A stretch of 64,000 bases of DNA, from positions 516,001 through 580,000 of the forward strand of contig NZ_VFPT01000001.1 of NCBI RefSeq assembly GCF_006716865.1, written 5' to 3'. This DNA comes from Roseinatronobacter monicus (lineage in GTDB: Bacteria > Pseudomonadota > Alphaproteobacteria > Rhodobacterales > Rhodobacteraceae). A program made the translations under genes and the position numbers. This document shows positions 1 through 9,549 of the stretch, piece by piece. Below the pieces are notes generated by a model that saw only the letters and a list, made by a program, of their open reading frames with translations, was not told the DNA's origin and made no database searches. The stretch's first letter is position 1, and each line of letters begins with the position of its first letter.

Positions 1-42
1 AACAACTATTCCTTTACGCATCCTATAATTCTTTTCAATATG

Positions 43-3000
43 TTAGCTACACCCGCTCGTGCCGCCGCATGTGTTGCACTTCATGCAGGTGCCGTTGCGC
101 ACCAGCGTGTAGTTGCCGCATTCGCCGCACGGATCGCCCTCATAGCCCTGCATCTTGGCTTTGGAGCGGGCATCCAGCGGGGCGACTGTCAGGGTTTCCA
201 CCTCACGCGTCTCGTAAGAGAGCGCGGCGCTGCCTTCGGTCGAGTAGCTGGTCGCGGACTGCCCGCCCTGCAACACATGCAGTTCCTGTGGCATGCGCTT
301 GCGCAGATAGCCGGTCGAGCTGATCTGGCGCAGCACTTCAAGCGAGCGGGACGCAGCCCCGTCGGACAGTTCCGAGATATTCGCCTGCCCCTCATTCTCG
401 CCTGCGCCCAGATCGTCAAACGCGGTGCCCGAAGGTTTCACATGCGCCAGATCGGTGCGGTCCAGATAGCTGACCGCCAGTTCGCGGAAGATGTAGTCGA
501 GGATCGAGGTCGCGTTTTTGATGCTGTCATTGCCCTGCACCATGCCCGCCGGTTCAAAGCGGGTGAAGGTGAAGGCGTCGACAAACTCTTCCAGCGGCAC
601 GCCATATTGCAGACCAACCGACACGGCGATGGCGAAATTGTTCATCATCGCGCGGAAGCCCGCACCTTCCTTGTGCATGTCGATGAAGATTTCACCCAGC
701 TTGCCGCTGCCATATTCGCCGGTGCGCAAATACACCTTATGCCCGCCGACGATGGCTTTCTGCGTGTAGCCCTTGCGCCGCTCTGGCAGTTTCTCGCGGT
801 GACGGCGGATCACTTCCTTGACGATGATCTTCTCGACGATCTTTTCGGCCAGAACCTGCGCCTTTTCCTGCTGGCTGCCGGATTCAAGGATTTCTTCGGC
901 TTCCTCATCATCCTCGATCAGGGCTGCGGCCAAGGGCTGCGACAGTTTCGAGCCGTCACGATACAGCGCATTGGCCTTGATCCCCAGCGACCATGACAAC
1001 TCATATGCCGCCAGTGTTTCCTCGATGGAGGCCGAGTTGGGCATGTTGATCGTCTTGGAAATTGCGCCCGAGATGAAGCTTTGCGCCGCTGCCATCATGT
1101 AGATATGGGCATTGACGGACAGATAGCGCTTGCCGGTCTTGCCGCAGGGATTGGCGCAATCGAAGATGCTGTAATGCTCTTGCTTCAGATGCGGCGCGCC
1201 TTCCAGTGTCATGGTGCCGCAGACATGGTCATTGGCCGCCTCGATTTGTGCGCGGGTGAAGCCCAGATGCCGCAGCAGATCGAATCCGGGGTTGTTCAAC
1301 TCGGAGGCCGGAATGCCCAGTGTCTCGCGGCAGAACGCCTCGCCCAAGGTCCATTGATTGAACACGAAACGGATATCGAAGGCGGATGGCAACGCGGCCT
1401 CGATCTTCTTGATTTCCGCTTCGCCAAAACCGTGGCCCAGCAGGCTGGTGTGGTTGATGCCGGGGGCCTGACCCAAGCTGCCATGCCCGACCGCATAGGC
1501 GATGATCTCGTTGATCTCAGACTCTCGGTAACCTTTCTTGCGCAGCGACGCGGGCACGGACTGGTTGATGATCTTGAAATACCCGCCACCGGCGAGCTTT
1601 TTGAATTTCACCAGCGCGAAATCAGGCTCGATGCCTGTGGTGTCGCAATCCATCACCAGCCCGATCGTGCCGGTGGGCGCGATGACTGTGGATTGTGCGT
1701 TGCGGTAGCCGTGCTTTTCGCCAAGGGTCAGCGCCTCGTCCCATGCGGCGCGGGCCAGCTCGACCAGGCGCGCTTCGGGGCAGTTGGCGGCATCCAGCGC
1801 CAAGGGGGCGATATTCACACCCTCATAGCTGTTATCGGCATAGGCGGCGCGGCGGTGGTTGCGAATGACCCGCAACATGTGGTCGGCATTCTTCTTGTAG
1901 CCAGGGAAAGCACCCAGTTCGGCGGCCATTTCCGCAGATGTCGCATAGGCCACGCCTGTCATCAGCGCGGTTAGTGCGCCACACAGCGCGCGGCCCTCGT
2001 CGGAATCATAGCCAAAGCCCATATTCATCAGCAAGCCGCCGATATTGGCATAGCCCAGACCTAGCGTGCGGAACTCATACGAGCGCTGCGCGATTTCCTT
2101 GGACGGGAACTGCGCCATCATCACGCTGATTTCCAGTGTGATCGTCCACAGGCGAGTGGCGTGCATATAGGCTTCGGCGTCGAATTCGGTGCTGTTGTAG
2201 AATTTCAGCAAGTTCATCGAGGCCAGATTGCAGGCCGTATCATCCAGGAACATGTACTCAGAGCAGGGGTTCGAGCCGCGGATCGGGCCATCCGCCGGGC
2301 AGGTGTGCCATGCGTTGACCGTGTCGTGGAACTGGATACCCGGATCGGCACAGGCCCAAGCCGCGTGGCCCACCTGATCCCAAAGCTCGCGTGCCTTGAC
2401 GGTCTTGGCAACCTTGCCATCGGTGCGGCGCAGCAGCTCCCAATCGGCGTCATCCTTGACCGCCTTCAGGAACGCATCGGTCACACGGACAGAGTTGTTG
2501 GAGTTCTGGCCCGATACCGAAATATAGGCTTCCGAATCCCAGTCCGTATCATAGGTTGGAAATTCGATGCTGTCATAGCCTTGGCGGGCATATTGCAGCA
2601 CGCGCCCGATATAGGTTTCGGGGATCATCGACTTCTTGGCCGATTTGATCGCGGCTTTCAGCGCAGGGTTCTTGACGGGGTCAACGGCATCCTCTGTGCT
2701 GCCATCCCATGCCCGGATCGCGCCGAAAATCTCGTTCAGACGCGCTGAGTGCAATTTGGAGCCGGCAACAAGCGAGGCGACCTTTTGTTCTTCGATCACC
2801 TTCCAGTTGATGAATTCCTCAACATCGGGATGGTCCATGTCGCAGATTACCATCTTGGCCGCGCGGCGCGTGGTCCCGCCCGACTTGATCGCACCCGCAG
2901 CGCGATCACCGATTTTCAAGAAACCCATCAACCCAGAGGATTTACCGCCGCCCGACAGTTTCTCGCCTTCTCCACGCAGCGAGCTGAAGTTGGTTCCGGT

Positions 3001-3690
3001 GCCGGAACCATATTTGAACAGGCGCGCCTCGCGCACCCAAAGATCCATGATGCCGCCCTCATTCACCAGATCATCGCTGACACTTTGGATGAAGCAGGCA
3101 TGGGGCTGGGGGTGTTCATAGCTGGATTTCGACTTCACCAGCTTGTGGGTGAAGGGGTCCACATAGAAATGGCCCTGGCTTGGCCCGTCGATGCCATAAG
3201 CCCAATGCAGGCCAGTGTTGAACCATTGCGGGCTGTTGGGGGCCGCCATCTGAGCCGCCAGCATGAAGCGCATCTCGTCAAAATAGGCGCGCGCGTCCTG
3301 CTCGGTGGTGAAATAGCCACCTTTCCAGCCCCAGTAGCACCAAGCGCCTGCCAGACGGTCAAACACCTGCTTGCTGGAATTCTCGCCGATATAGCGTGCG
3401 TCTTCGGGCAATTTCTTCAATTCGGCCTCATCTGCAACCGAACGCCACAGGAATTCCGGCACACCGTCTTCTGGCACGCGCTTCAGGCGTGCGGGCACAC
3501 CGGCTTTACGAAAATACTTCTGTGCGATGACGTCCGAGGCAACCTGCGACCAGCTAGAGGGCACTTCGACTGCGTCATTGCGGAACACAATTGTCCCATC
3601 GGGGTTGCGAATCTCCGAAACCGTGGTGGTGAAGTCCAGCGCCGCATATGCGTCTGTGCCTGTGGTGGTGAAGTGCCGCTCGATGATCAT
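43..3690 (-). CDS. nrdJ: Vitamin B12-dependent (class II) ribonucleotide reductase
   Basis: Adenosylcobalamin-dependent reductase converting ribonucleotides to deoxyribonucleotides, needing no oxygen or partner radical subunit. The 1215-residue protein has the long alphaproteobacterial NrdJ architecture: N-terminal region, catalytic barrel with the NPCSEY cysteine motif, a second conserved block with CGTMTLEG and [12 protein letters not shown], and a cysteine-rich tail ([10 protein letters not shown] then CMKCNTCGG) that probably re-reduces the active site or binds zinc. The start MIIERHF matches the MKIER-type N-terminus I recall for the family. It is a single-gene unit, followed within 42 bp by the window edge. 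No class I nrdAB genes are seen here. A perfect 9-bp inverted repeat lies about 100 bp upstream. Family assignment is very secure. Confidence 0.96.
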   Translation of the reverse strand: MIIERHFTTTGTDAYAALDFTTTVSEIRNPDGTIVFRNDAVEVPSSWSQVASDVIAQKYFRKAGVPARLKRVPEDGVPEFLWRSVADEAELKKLPEDARYIGENSSKQVFDRLAGAWCYWGWKGGYFTTEQDARAYFDEMRFMLAAQMAAPNSPQWFNTGLHWAYGIDGPSQGHFYVDPFTHKLVKSKSSYEHPQPHACFIQSVSDDLVNEGGIMDLWVREARLFKYGSGTGTNFSSLRGEGEKLSGGGKSSGLMGFLKIGDRAAGAIKSGGTTRRAAKMVICDMDHPDVEEFINWKVIEEQKVASLVAGSKLHSARLNEIFGAIRAWDGSTEDAVDPVKNPALKAAIKSAKKSMIPETYIGRVLQYARQGYDSIEFPTYDTDWDSEAYISVSGQNSNNSVRVTDAFLKAVKDDADWELLRRTDGKVAKTVKARELWDQVGHAAWACADPGIQFHDTVNAWHTCPADGPIRGSNPCSEYMFLDDTACNLASMNLLKFYNSTEFDAEAYMHATRLWTITLEISVMMAQFPSKEIAQRSYEFRTLGLGYANIGGLLMNMGFGYDSDEGRALCGALTALMTGVAYATSAEMAAELGAFPGYKKNADHMLRVIRNHRRAAYADNSYEGVNIAPLALDAANCPEARLVELARAAWDEALTLGEKHGYRNAQSTVIAPTGTIGLVMDCDTTGIEPDFALVKFKKLAGGGYFKIINQSVPASLRKKGYRESEINEIIAYAVGHGSLGQAPGINHTSLLGHGFGEAEIKKIEAALPSAFDIRFVFNQWTLGEAFCRETLGIPASELNNPGFDLLRHLGFTRAQIEAANDHVCGTMTLEGAPHLKQEHYSIFDCANPCGKTGKRYLSVNAHIYMMAAAQSFISGAISKTINMPNSASIEETLAAYELSWSLGIKANALYRDGSKLSQPLAAALIEDDEEAEEILESGSQQEKAQVLAEKIVEKIIVKEVIRRHREKLPERRKGYTQKAIVGGHKVYLRTGEYGSGKLGEIFIDMHKEGAGFRAMMNNFAIAVSVGLQYGVPLEEFVDAFTFTRFEPAGMVQGNDSIKNATSILDYIFRELAVSYLDRTDLAHVKPSGTAFDDLGAGENEGQANISELSDGAASRSLEVLRQISSTGYLRKRMPQELHVLQGGQSATSYSTEGSAALSYETREVETLTVAPLDARSKAKMQGYEGDPCGECGNYTLVRNGTCMKCNTCGGTSGCS

Positions 3691-3791
3691 CTGCCAGATG
3701 CCCCTTTGTTCGGTTTGATTTGTCCGGGCGCACCCGGATATTCTGATTTCAAGCTAGGGCTAAGGCACGACGCGCGGCAAAAAGAATTCGT

Positions 3792-3814
3792 TTGCCAATC
3801 TGACCGATTGGCAA
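3792..3814. promoter_or_regulatory. Perfect inverted repeat upstream of nrdJ
   Basis: TTGCCAATC and its exact complement GATTGGCAA are separated by 5 bp, about 102 bp before the nrdJ start. The 399-bp gap between nrdJ and tRNA-Gly (3691-4089) otherwise holds only the tRNA terminator. No NrdR box or cobalamin riboswitch was recognised. It looks like a dimeric repressor or activator operator; the binding protein is unknown. Confidence 0.5.
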
Positions 3815-4052
3815 CCTTTCAGGCGCTGTTCATATTCCTTATCCCGAATCCCTCTACTGCGCTTCGCGTCGCTTGCCAGATTTAGTGGGTAGCCCGTGGA
3901 TATGCACAACCTGGCGTATTTGAGGGGGAGTCGTCAACGAGTAATTTAACACTTCGATGACGAAATTTAGCTTGACGTTAAGCTGGACTGGATAAGTGCT
4001 GAGAAAGACTCGAAAGTTAATTTTTGGGCATGGGTCGGTCGGGACCAAAAGC

Positions 4053-4086
4053 AAAAAGACCGTTGCTTTGCAGCAACGGTCTTTTT
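4053..4086 (-). terminator. Rho-independent terminator of tRNA-Gly
   Basis: A 9-bp GC-containing stem (GACCGTTGC/GCAACGGTC, 6-nt loop) is flanked by A5 and T5 runs. It begins a few bases after the tRNA 3' end on the minus strand. The flanking A and T runs make it potentially bidirectional, which could also shield the nrdJ control region. Confidence 0.85.
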
Positions 4087-4089
4087 GAT

Positions 4090-4164
4090 TGGAGCGGGCG
4101 ATGAGATTCGAACTCACGACCCTAACCTTGGCAAGGTTATGCTCTACCCCTGAGCTACGCCCGC
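4090..4164 (-). tRNA. tRNA-Gly (anticodon GCC)
   Basis: The minus strand folds into a 75-nt cloverleaf: acceptor GCGGGCG pairing with CGCCCGC, D-arm with AGCTCAGGGGTAGAGC, anticodon stem with loop CTTGCCAAG (anticodon GCC), T-arm with GTTCGAATC, and an encoded CCA end. It decodes GGC/GGU. Confidence 0.97.
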
Positions 4165-4324
4165 GTCCTTTGGGTAGGGGCGATTTACAAACTATCCCTG
4201 TGCGCCGCAAGAGGGAAATCTAGGCATTCACAGATTTTTTCAAATCAGATGGCCCGCGCGCCGCTGTCATAAGGTATTTACCTTTGGCGGGTATTCTTTG
4301 CATGAGACAGATCAGGGGGTTTCC

Positions 4325-4528
4325 ATGCTGGACATATCACCAAATGCCGGGGCCGCGCGCCAGTCCGATGCCGAGATCCGGCGTCTGGAAGATCTGAACA
4401 TCCTGCGCGAACTTGAAGGCACGATTGACGCACAGGACGCGCCATGTGCGCGGCCCGACCTTGTGCACCGTCTAACGCAGGGGGTTGGCAAGCTGCGCCT
4501 CAGTCTCGAAAGTTACGGCTATCCTTGA
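4325..4528 (+). CDS. Small conserved-type hypothetical protein
   Basis: A 67-residue charged protein starting MLDISPNAG, preceded by a GGGGG Shine-Dalgarno six bases upstream. That is why this start is preferred over an in-frame one 27 bp earlier. The middle is predicted helical (EIRRLEDLNILRELEG) and there is no signal peptide, membrane segment or cysteine pair. Its 3' end overlaps the tail of the convergent J-domain gene by 29 bp. I do not recognise the family and assign no function; coding status rests on the ribosome site and amphipathic composition. Confidence 0.5.
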   Translation: MLDISPNAGAARQSDAEIRRLEDLNILRELEGTIDAQDAPCARPDLVHRLTQGVGKLRLSLESYGYP

Positions 4529-5135
4529 TCTGGTCCCATGCCCAGACAACTTCCTGTAGCCGGTCCTCATCCGCGCGCGCCCCGGCATTGCGGTCCGGGT
4601 GCAGGTCTTTCACGAGGCTTTTATACTGCTTGCGGATATCGGTGCGCGACCAGCTGTCACGCGCATCCAGAATCTCCAGCGCCTTGCGTTCAGTGGCGGG
4701 CAGTTTGCGTGTGCCGCCCATACGCGATTCTTTTCCGGGGTTCTGCGTGGCCTTGTCGCCCAGCACCTGATGCGGGTCTTCAATGCCCAAGCGCTGCCAT
4801 GCCAGCCGTTCGTCATCGCGCCCCAGCGGCTTGGATGTCCGGCCCCAAACCCTGTCGCGCTCCATCTCGTCCATCATCTCGGCTTCGGTCTGGCCCTCGA
4901 AATAGTTCCACTTCAGATTGTATTCGCGGGCATGGTCTTTGCAGAACCACAGGTATTCGGTCAGCAGATCAGGGGATCTTGGGCAGCGGTACTTGCCATC
5001 CTCTGTGCAGCCCGGATGTTCGCATTGCCGCACCGACGTTTCCCACGCCCCCGACATGCCCCGACGCCCCCGAGAGCGTTTCATCTTGTCGGTTGAGGCG
5101 CGAATGTCGAAATCGAAAAGCGGCTTGCGGTCCAT
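4500..5135 (-). CDS. J-domain (DnaJ-like) protein
   Basis: A 211-residue cytoplasmic protein with a C-terminal J domain: about residues 150-205 hold helix II (IRKQYKSLVKDL), the diagnostic HPDR tripeptide region and helix III. Such proteins stimulate the ATPase of DnaK-family chaperones. The N-terminal half has a small metal-site-like cluster (CEHPGC, CRCPRSPD region, FCKDH) and a WNYFEG segment typical of the alphaproteobacterial J-domain family, not of the general chaperone DnaJ (no G/F region or CxxCxGxG zinc repeats). It is divergent from the bolA-like gene (121-bp gap). The client is unknown. Confidence 0.88.
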   Translation of the reverse strand: MDRKPLFDFDIRASTDKMKRSRGRRGMSGAWETSVRQCEHPGCTEDGKYRCPRSPDLLTEYLWFCKDHAREYNLKWNYFEGQTEAEMMDEMERDRVWGRTSKPLGRDDERLAWQRLGIEDPHQVLGDKATQNPGKESRMGGTRKLPATERKALEILDARDSWSRTDIRKQYKSLVKDLHPDRNAGARADEDRLQEVVWAWDQIKDSRNFRD

Positions 5136-5256
5136 GTATTATCCTGTGCGGTCTGTAATCTCTTGCTGCGATCGAAAGGACAGGGTGCCCCTTTCCGATC
5201 CGGAGGCGACACTCTAGATATGTTTGGCAGATGATTGAAGAGGGAACACAGCCGAG

Positions 5257-5514
5257 ATGCGACTTTGTGAAGAAATCGAGGCGCGACTAAATGATGCATT
5301 CACGCCAAACCTGCTGATTGTCGAAGATGACAGCGAAAGTCACCGCGGCCACGGCGGATGGCGAGAGGGCGGCGAGACACATTTCAACGTGAAGATTCGC
5401 GCCGCCGCCTTTGGCCCCATGTCCCGTCTGCAACGCCACCGCGCGGTGCATTCCGCGCTTGGCGGCGATCTGGTTGCGCGCATTCACGCGCTGGCGCTGG
5501 ATATTGATGCGTAA
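5257..5514 (+). CDS. BolA family protein
   Basis: An 85-residue BolA/IbaG-fold protein. Recognisable features are the N-terminal helix (IEARLNDAF), the SHRGHGGWREGGETHF segment and the C-terminal RHRAVHSALGG. BolA proteins act with monothiol glutaredoxins in Fe-S cluster handling or bind DNA. The His in the GETHF motif and the second His in HRAV are the usual metal ligands. It is divergent from the J-domain gene, a linkage also seen in relatives. The exact subgroup (BolA or IbaG) is not settled. Confidence 0.88.
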   Translation: MRLCEEIEARLNDAFTPNLLIVEDDSESHRGHGGWREGGETHFNVKIRAAAFGPMSRLQRHRAVHSALGGDLVARIHALALDIDA

Positions 5515-5535
5515 TCACGCCTTGTCGCAGGGGCG

Positions 5536-5931
5536 TCAGTCGTCCTTGCGCGGGGCAAACATAGGCTCCCTGCGGTTGTCGTGAATCGGCCGGTCGGGGC
5601 TGGGGCTGTCAATCGCAGGAGGGGCCACAAATTCCTGACGCGGCTCAACCGACACGCGCGGTGCTTCTTCTTGCGTCATGCGTTCTGCCAGCACCTCTGC
5701 CTTGGGTCTGCGAAAGATCAGCAGATGATTTTGCACGACCATCTTGCCTGTGAAACCTTTGCGCTCTTCACTCGGCAGACATTCGCTGCGGCAATATTCC
5801 CATCCTTCGGCGGAGAGGTCGTTCAGAACTGTCGTCAGTTCATGAGCATAACGCTCGGCTGGGGTTTTCAGACCCTTGACTTTCTGCCCCCGAAGCGGCG
5901 CGGGCAGGGCGAGGTACTCATACGATTGCAT
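5536..5931 (-). CDS. DUF4177 domain-containing protein
   Basis: A 131-residue protein. The N-terminal about 75 residues fit DUF4177: MQSYEYLALPAP, then a helix with LNDLSAEGWEYCRSE and a closing beta strand with HLLIFRRP. The C-terminal third is proline/acid-rich and probably disordered. The start at MQSYEY is preferred because the family normally begins at this strand; an upstream in-frame extension of 30 residues looks non-native. Function of DUF4177 is unknown. It ends 22 bp from the convergent BolA gene. Confidence 0.78.
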   Translation of the reverse strand: MQSYEYLALPAPLRGQKVKGLKTPAERYAHELTTVLNDLSAEGWEYCRSECLPSEERKGFTGKMVVQNHLLIFRRPKAEVLAERMTQEEAPRVSVEPRQEFVAPPAIDSPSPDRPIHDNRREPMFAPRKDD

Positions 5932-6098
5932 TGGCAGTCCTGTTTTGGCAAGTTTTGGCAGCGCAGCTTGTACGACATTATTCCCCGACGCAACAATACA
6001 CTTTGCCGCCACCTGCGGCATGGTTGCACCGCGAAAGTGGAATAATCACGCGCGCGGCTTGGTTTCAGCGCCGATCGGCCCAGCCCGCACCCCCTGAA

Positions 6099-6118
6099 AT
6101 CGTTGCAACTGCAATGAT
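6099..6118. promoter_or_regulatory. Candidate MarR-type operator
   Basis: An imperfect palindrome with arms ATCGTTGC and GCAATGAT (7 of 8 complementary) around AACT, about 70 bp before the MarR gene. The TTGCA core and size suit a MarR-family autoregulatory site. Inferred only from symmetry and position. Confidence 0.4.
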
Positions 6119-6186
6119 TATGGATATTGTGGCGCAAGTTCATGGCGCGGATACGGTCCCGGCGCAGGCAGCAACAAAAGGCGTTG

Positions 6187-6660
6187 ATGATGAAGGATAT
6201 TGTCCAGCTTGACGGGTTCTTCCCTTACAGACTGGCAATCGCGGCCGAAGCTTTCTCGCGCAGCCTGATGAATGTCTATGGCCGCCGCTACGGGTTAAGC
6301 CGTGAAGAATGGCGTTTGCTGTTTCTGCTGGCCGGGGTCGACAAGATGACATCGCTGGAATTGGGCCAACGCACCACCCTAGATAAGGTTCAGGTCAGCC
6401 GTGCCGCGCAGAAGCTGGAAGAGAAGGGTCTGATTTCGCGCGCGATTGCTGCCCGTGACCGGCGCTTGCGGCTGTATACCTGCACCCCGTCCGGTAAGGC
6501 GCTGTTCGCCGAAATCCTTCCACAGGTCGAAGCGCGCGCCAGCAATATCCTGCACGCAATGCCCGCAGATGACCGCGCGGCGCTGGAGCAAGGACTGGCG
6601 GCATTGCTGCGCGCAATTGACACCGAACAGATACCAGGTGAGGGGCCGCCGCTGTCTTGA
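6187..6660 (+). CDS. MarR family transcriptional regulator
   Basis: A 157-residue winged-helix protein. Residues about 40-100 contain the MarR DNA-binding region (SREEWRLLFLLA, LGQRTTLDKVQVSRAAQKLEEKGLISR, then the wing DRRLRLYTCTPSGKALF), flanked by dimerisation helices. Start MMKDIVQLDGFF is chosen because homologues begin close to the FFPYRL segment; an upstream extension is arginine-rich and unlikely. It runs tail-to-tail with tmm (60-bp gap). Its ligand and targets are unknown; a palindrome upstream suggests autoregulation. It may or may not belong functionally to the methylamine island. Confidence 0.88.
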   Translation: MMKDIVQLDGFFPYRLAIAAEAFSRSLMNVYGRRYGLSREEWRLLFLLAGVDKMTSLELGQRTTLDKVQVSRAAQKLEEKGLISRAIAARDRRLRLYTCTPSGKALFAEILPQVEARASNILHAMPADDRAALEQGLAALLRAIDTEQIPGEGPPLS

Positions 6661-6720
6661 CCCGTGCCCCAGGCAAGATGCAGCGCCAACATCCCTATTG
6701 TCAGCGCTGCGCGTGCCAGA

Positions 6721-8067
6721 TCAGTTTTGTAGATAACAGTCCATGCTGTCATCCAGCGCATCTTTCCAAGGGGTGTGATGCGCAGGGGCCATGCTGCCCG
6801 TGATGACAGAGCGGTAGCTGTTGTCGCGGAAGGCCATGATATCCTTGGCCTTGTGCTTTTTCCATTCAAAGAACGCCGCTGACGCGCCATCAATGTCAAA
6901 CGACGGATAGTCGGTTTCCGCGACCAGTTCCTTGATGTACTCGGCCTGATAGATGATCGGGTATTTGGAATCTGTGTCCGCTTCCTCGCGGGCTTCGCGT
7001 TCTGCAACATCGGCCAGCAGAACATCTTTGTCAGCCGGTATCTCGATCTTGCCCATAATCGCGTCGCGCACCCACCATGCTTGCGCGTCAAACATATTGA
7101 AGGTGAACCACTGGTCTTGCATGCCCAGATAGAACAGCTTGGGGTTATGCACCCAGACCACGCCCTTATACAGGTCTGCCGTAGCCAGTCGGTTGGCGGT
7201 TTTCAGACGCAGGTCATCGGGCAGGAAGTTGAAGAAATGCTTGTAGCCCGTGCATAGGATGATCGCATCCACATGCTTCGAGGTGCCGTCGATGAAATAT
7301 GCGGTGTTGCCCTCGACCCGCTCCAGCGCGGGCTTTTCTTCCCAATTTGCGGGCCAGTGGAAACCCATAGGCGCAGAGCGGTAGCACGATGTGATCGATT
7401 TCGCGCCGTATTTCCAGCATTGCGAACCGATATCCTCGGCGGAATAGGACGCGCCCATCACCAGAATGTCTTTGCCCGAAAACTCGCGCGCATCGCGGAA
7501 ATCATGGGCATGCAGCAAGCGGCCGTTGAACGATTCGAAGCCGGGGTAATGGGGCACATTGGGCACCGAGAAATGGCCCGATGCCACGATCACATGATCG
7601 AAGGTTTCTGAATACACATGGTCTTTCGCGTGGTCATGCACGGTGACTGTGAACAGGCCGGTATCCTCATCGTATTCGACCCAGCGCACGGCAGTGTTGA
7701 ACCGGACCATATCGCGCACACCCGCTTTTTTTACTCGCCCCTCGATATAGTCGAACAAGACAGCGCGCGGGGGGTAAGAGGCGATCTGCTTGCCGAAATG
7801 TTCCTCGAAGGAATAATCCGCGAATTCCAGACCCTCTTTCGGGCCGTTCGACCACAGATAGCGATACATCGAGCAATGCACCGGCTCGCCATTTTCATCC
7901 AGCCCGGTGCGCCAAGTATAGTTCCACAGCCCGCCCCAATTGTCCTGTTTCTCGAAGCAGACGATTTCCGGGATCTCCTCGCCTTTTTCCGCGGCGGACT
8001 GAAAGGCGCGTAGCTGTGCCAGACCTGACGGGCCGGCCCCGATGATCGCTGTTCTTTTTACTGACAT
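6721..8067 (-). CDS. tmm: Trimethylamine monooxygenase (flavin-containing)
   Basis: NADPH-dependent FMO oxidising trimethylamine to trimethylamine N-oxide in the cytoplasm. The 448-residue protein matches the Roseobacter Tmm length. It has the FAD-binding GAGPSG at residues 10-15, the FMO-type signature [11 protein letters not shown] near residue 180, the NADPH-binding GASYSAED near 205, and aromatic-rich segments ([13 protein letters not shown]) typical of Tmm. The start [12 protein letters not shown] is preferred over an ATG 11 codons upstream because it fits the family N-terminus. tdm and dmmDABC in the same island carry the next two demethylations, which strongly supports TMA as substrate rather than another amine or sulfide. 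Confidence 0.94.
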   Translation of the reverse strand: MSVKRTAIIGAGPSGLAQLRAFQSAAEKGEEIPEIVCFEKQDNWGGLWNYTWRTGLDENGEPVHCSMYRYLWSNGPKEGLEFADYSFEEHFGKQIASYPPRAVLFDYIEGRVKKAGVRDMVRFNTAVRWVEYDEDTGLFTVTVHDHAKDHVYSETFDHVIVASGHFSVPNVPHYPGFESFNGRLLHAHDFRDAREFSGKDILVMGASYSAEDIGSQCWKYGAKSITSCYRSAPMGFHWPANWEEKPALERVEGNTAYFIDGTSKHVDAIILCTGYKHFFNFLPDDLRLKTANRLATADLYKGVVWVHNPKLFYLGMQDQWFTFNMFDAQAWWVRDAIMGKIEIPADKDVLLADVAEREAREEADTDSKYPIIYQAEYIKELVAETDYPSFDIDGASAAFFEWKKHKAKDIMAFRDNSYRSVITGSMAPAHHTPWKDALDDSMDCYLQN

Positions 8068-8095
8068 GTTTTTCTCCGTGCTGTTGGGCGAGGGG

Positions 8096-8190
8096 ACCAA
8101 TTATGCGTTTTGGCTGTACCAAATCTGCGCCACCTAGAACCAATCTGTCAACTGGTTTTCACAAAGGGAATATTAATTTCATCTATCACG
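8096..8190 (-). promoter_or_regulatory. tmm upstream control region with spaced ACCA/TGGT boxes
   Basis: In the 237-bp gap between tmm and the divergent binding-fold gene, ACCA boxes lie at 8096, 8118 and 8139 (22- and 21-bp steps, about two helical turns). A TGGTT lies at 8153 and an AT-rich stretch AAAGGGAATATTAATTT around 8163-8180. CTGCGCCA at about 8125 is the complement of the box found before dmmD. It resembles the clearer amt and dmmD arrays and may bind the same regulator. By-eye inference. Confidence 0.4.
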
Positions 8191-8304
8191 CTAGTTTCCT
8201 GTCTCGCGTTGCGTATCTCTTGTGCTAAATCATGGTCTATGATCGGATCAAGTTTCGCACATCAAATGGCCATGCGCAGTCAATTGCCGACCTATCGGGT
8301 GGGC

Positions 8305-9546
8305 ATGACGCAAGAGATCAAGATTGGTATGCTGCTGCCATTGTCTGGCCCTGCCATGTCTTGGGGGCAGCCGGGCCTGAACGGGTGCCGCATCTGGGAA
8401 GACTGGCTGAACGCCGCCGGTGGGGCGCTTATTCAGGGGCGACGCTATCCTGTGCGGATCATTGCCGAGGATTGTGGCTATGATGCCGAACAGGCATTGG
8501 AAGGGGCGCGCAAACTGGTCCTCTCTGACAAGGTGACGCTTTTGATGATGCTGGGCGGCGACAGCTACACGCCTTTGCGCAGCTTTCTGAACACCCACAA
8601 GGTGCTGACCTCGACCTTGCTGACCAGCGATTTGTCCCCCGACACGCGCTATCTCATCGCCCCGTCCGAGGTGCATCCGGTCTATAATGTCACAGGCGTC
8701 ACATGGCTGGCGCAAAATAAGCCGCAAGTGCGCAAGGTCGTAATGTGCAGCCAGACCGATGCCTTTGGGCTGCCCTCGCTGGCAACCTACCGCGCAGCGT
8801 TCAAGGCGGCGGGATTGCAGGTGTGCAAGGAAATTCAGTATGCGCCCGATACGACCGATGCCGCCGCGATTGTGCAGCCAATGCTGGACGCAGGCGCAGA
8901 GGTCTTGTGCTGGTGCACCAGCTACACCCCTATGGTTCATGCCATGACCGAATACGCCCATGCGCAGGGGTTCAAGGGCACGATCCTGTCGTGCACGATG
9001 GACCAATATGACCGGCTGGTCGCGCGCACGTCGCTGGATTTCATGGAAGGCACAATCTTTCAGTTTCCAGATTTCGACGACCCTGCACTGGCAGAAAAGG
9101 CATTTTTCTTCAATCAGCCCAACCTGTTCTTCAGCGAATATAACCGCCGCTTTCCCGACAGCTGGAGTGCGGTAAGCTGGGAATATGCCGCGATCCTCGA
9201 TATCTGGCACGCCGCCGTTGAAAAGGTCGGCGCGCTCAGCACCGCTTCGGTGATGGCGGCGATGAAGCAGATGGGCCGCGTCAGCCATGCCTTTGGCCCG
9301 GCGCAATGGTGGGGCGAAAGCCTGTTCGGGATCGACAATGCGCTGGTCGGGGAATGGCCGGTCGTCACGATTCAAGAAGGCAGGGCGCGGATTGTCAGTT
9401 TTGAGTCGGTGCCCGACTGGCTGGCCGCACATGAAAGCCTGCTGCATGACGAGATGTCCGCCTTGGGCCAGCTCTGGACGCAGCGGTTTTCGCGCAAGGC
9501 GCTGACGCTGCCCCTGTCGCCCCGCACGCTTGGTGTCACGGGCTAG
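8305..9546 (+). CDS. Periplasmic-binding-fold (Peripla_BP/AmiC-UrtA type) protein lacking a signal peptide
   Basis: A 413-residue type I binding-protein fold related to the branched-chain amino acid, urea and amide binders: MTQEIKIGMLLPLSGPAMSW strand-loop, NGCRIWEDWLNAAGG helix, a mid hinge, and SAVSWEYAAILDIWHAA near the C-terminus. The body begins directly at the first beta strand. No convincing signal peptide precedes it, and no ABC permease or ATPase genes adjoin. Extending upstream in frame adds a poor, unlikely leader. It is divergent from tmm with a shared 237-bp control region. By analogy with AmiC, it could be a cytoplasmic ligand sensor for a methylated amine or amide rather than a transport component; that role is inference. 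Confidence 0.75.
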   Translation: MTQEIKIGMLLPLSGPAMSWGQPGLNGCRIWEDWLNAAGGALIQGRRYPVRIIAEDCGYDAEQALEGARKLVLSDKVTLLMMLGGDSYTPLRSFLNTHKVLTSTLLTSDLSPDTRYLIAPSEVHPVYNVTGVTWLAQNKPQVRKVVMCSQTDAFGLPSLATYRAAFKAAGLQVCKEIQYAPDTTDAAAIVQPMLDAGAEVLCWCTSYTPMVHAMTEYAHAQGFKGTILSCTMDQYDRLVARTSLDFMEGTIFQFPDFDDPALAEKAFFFNQPNLFFSEYNRRFPDSWSAVSWEYAAILDIWHAAVEKVGALSTASVMAAMKQMGRVSHAFGPAQWWGESLFGIDNALVGEWPVVTIQEGRARIVSFESVPDWLAAHESLLHDEMSALGQLWTQRFSRKALTLPLSPRTLGVTG

Positions 9547-9549
9547 CGG

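Noticed and set aside
40..3885. Long open frames on the plus strand opposite nrdJ
   Set aside because: nrdJ is an unambiguous conserved gene over this span. The opposite frames have Arg/Ala/His-rich, low-complexity translations typical of antisense shadows in GC-rich DNA.
3691..4052. Cobalamin riboswitch or NrdR box upstream of nrdJ
   Set aside because: Looked for because of the B12-dependent enzyme, but no B12-box-like conserved core or NrdR dyad was seen; only the 9-bp palindrome stands out.
8110..8304. Upstream extension giving the binding-fold protein a hydrophobic N-terminus
   Set aside because: The extension would start almost inside the tmm regulatory boxes, with the hydrophobic stretch 20 residues in and no proper cleavage site next to the mature fold. 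The ATG at the first beta strand fits better.
8248..9447. A 399-codon open frame opposite the binding-fold gene
   Set aside because: The plus-strand protein has a recognisable fold. The minus-strand translation has no motifs and is a high-GC shadow.
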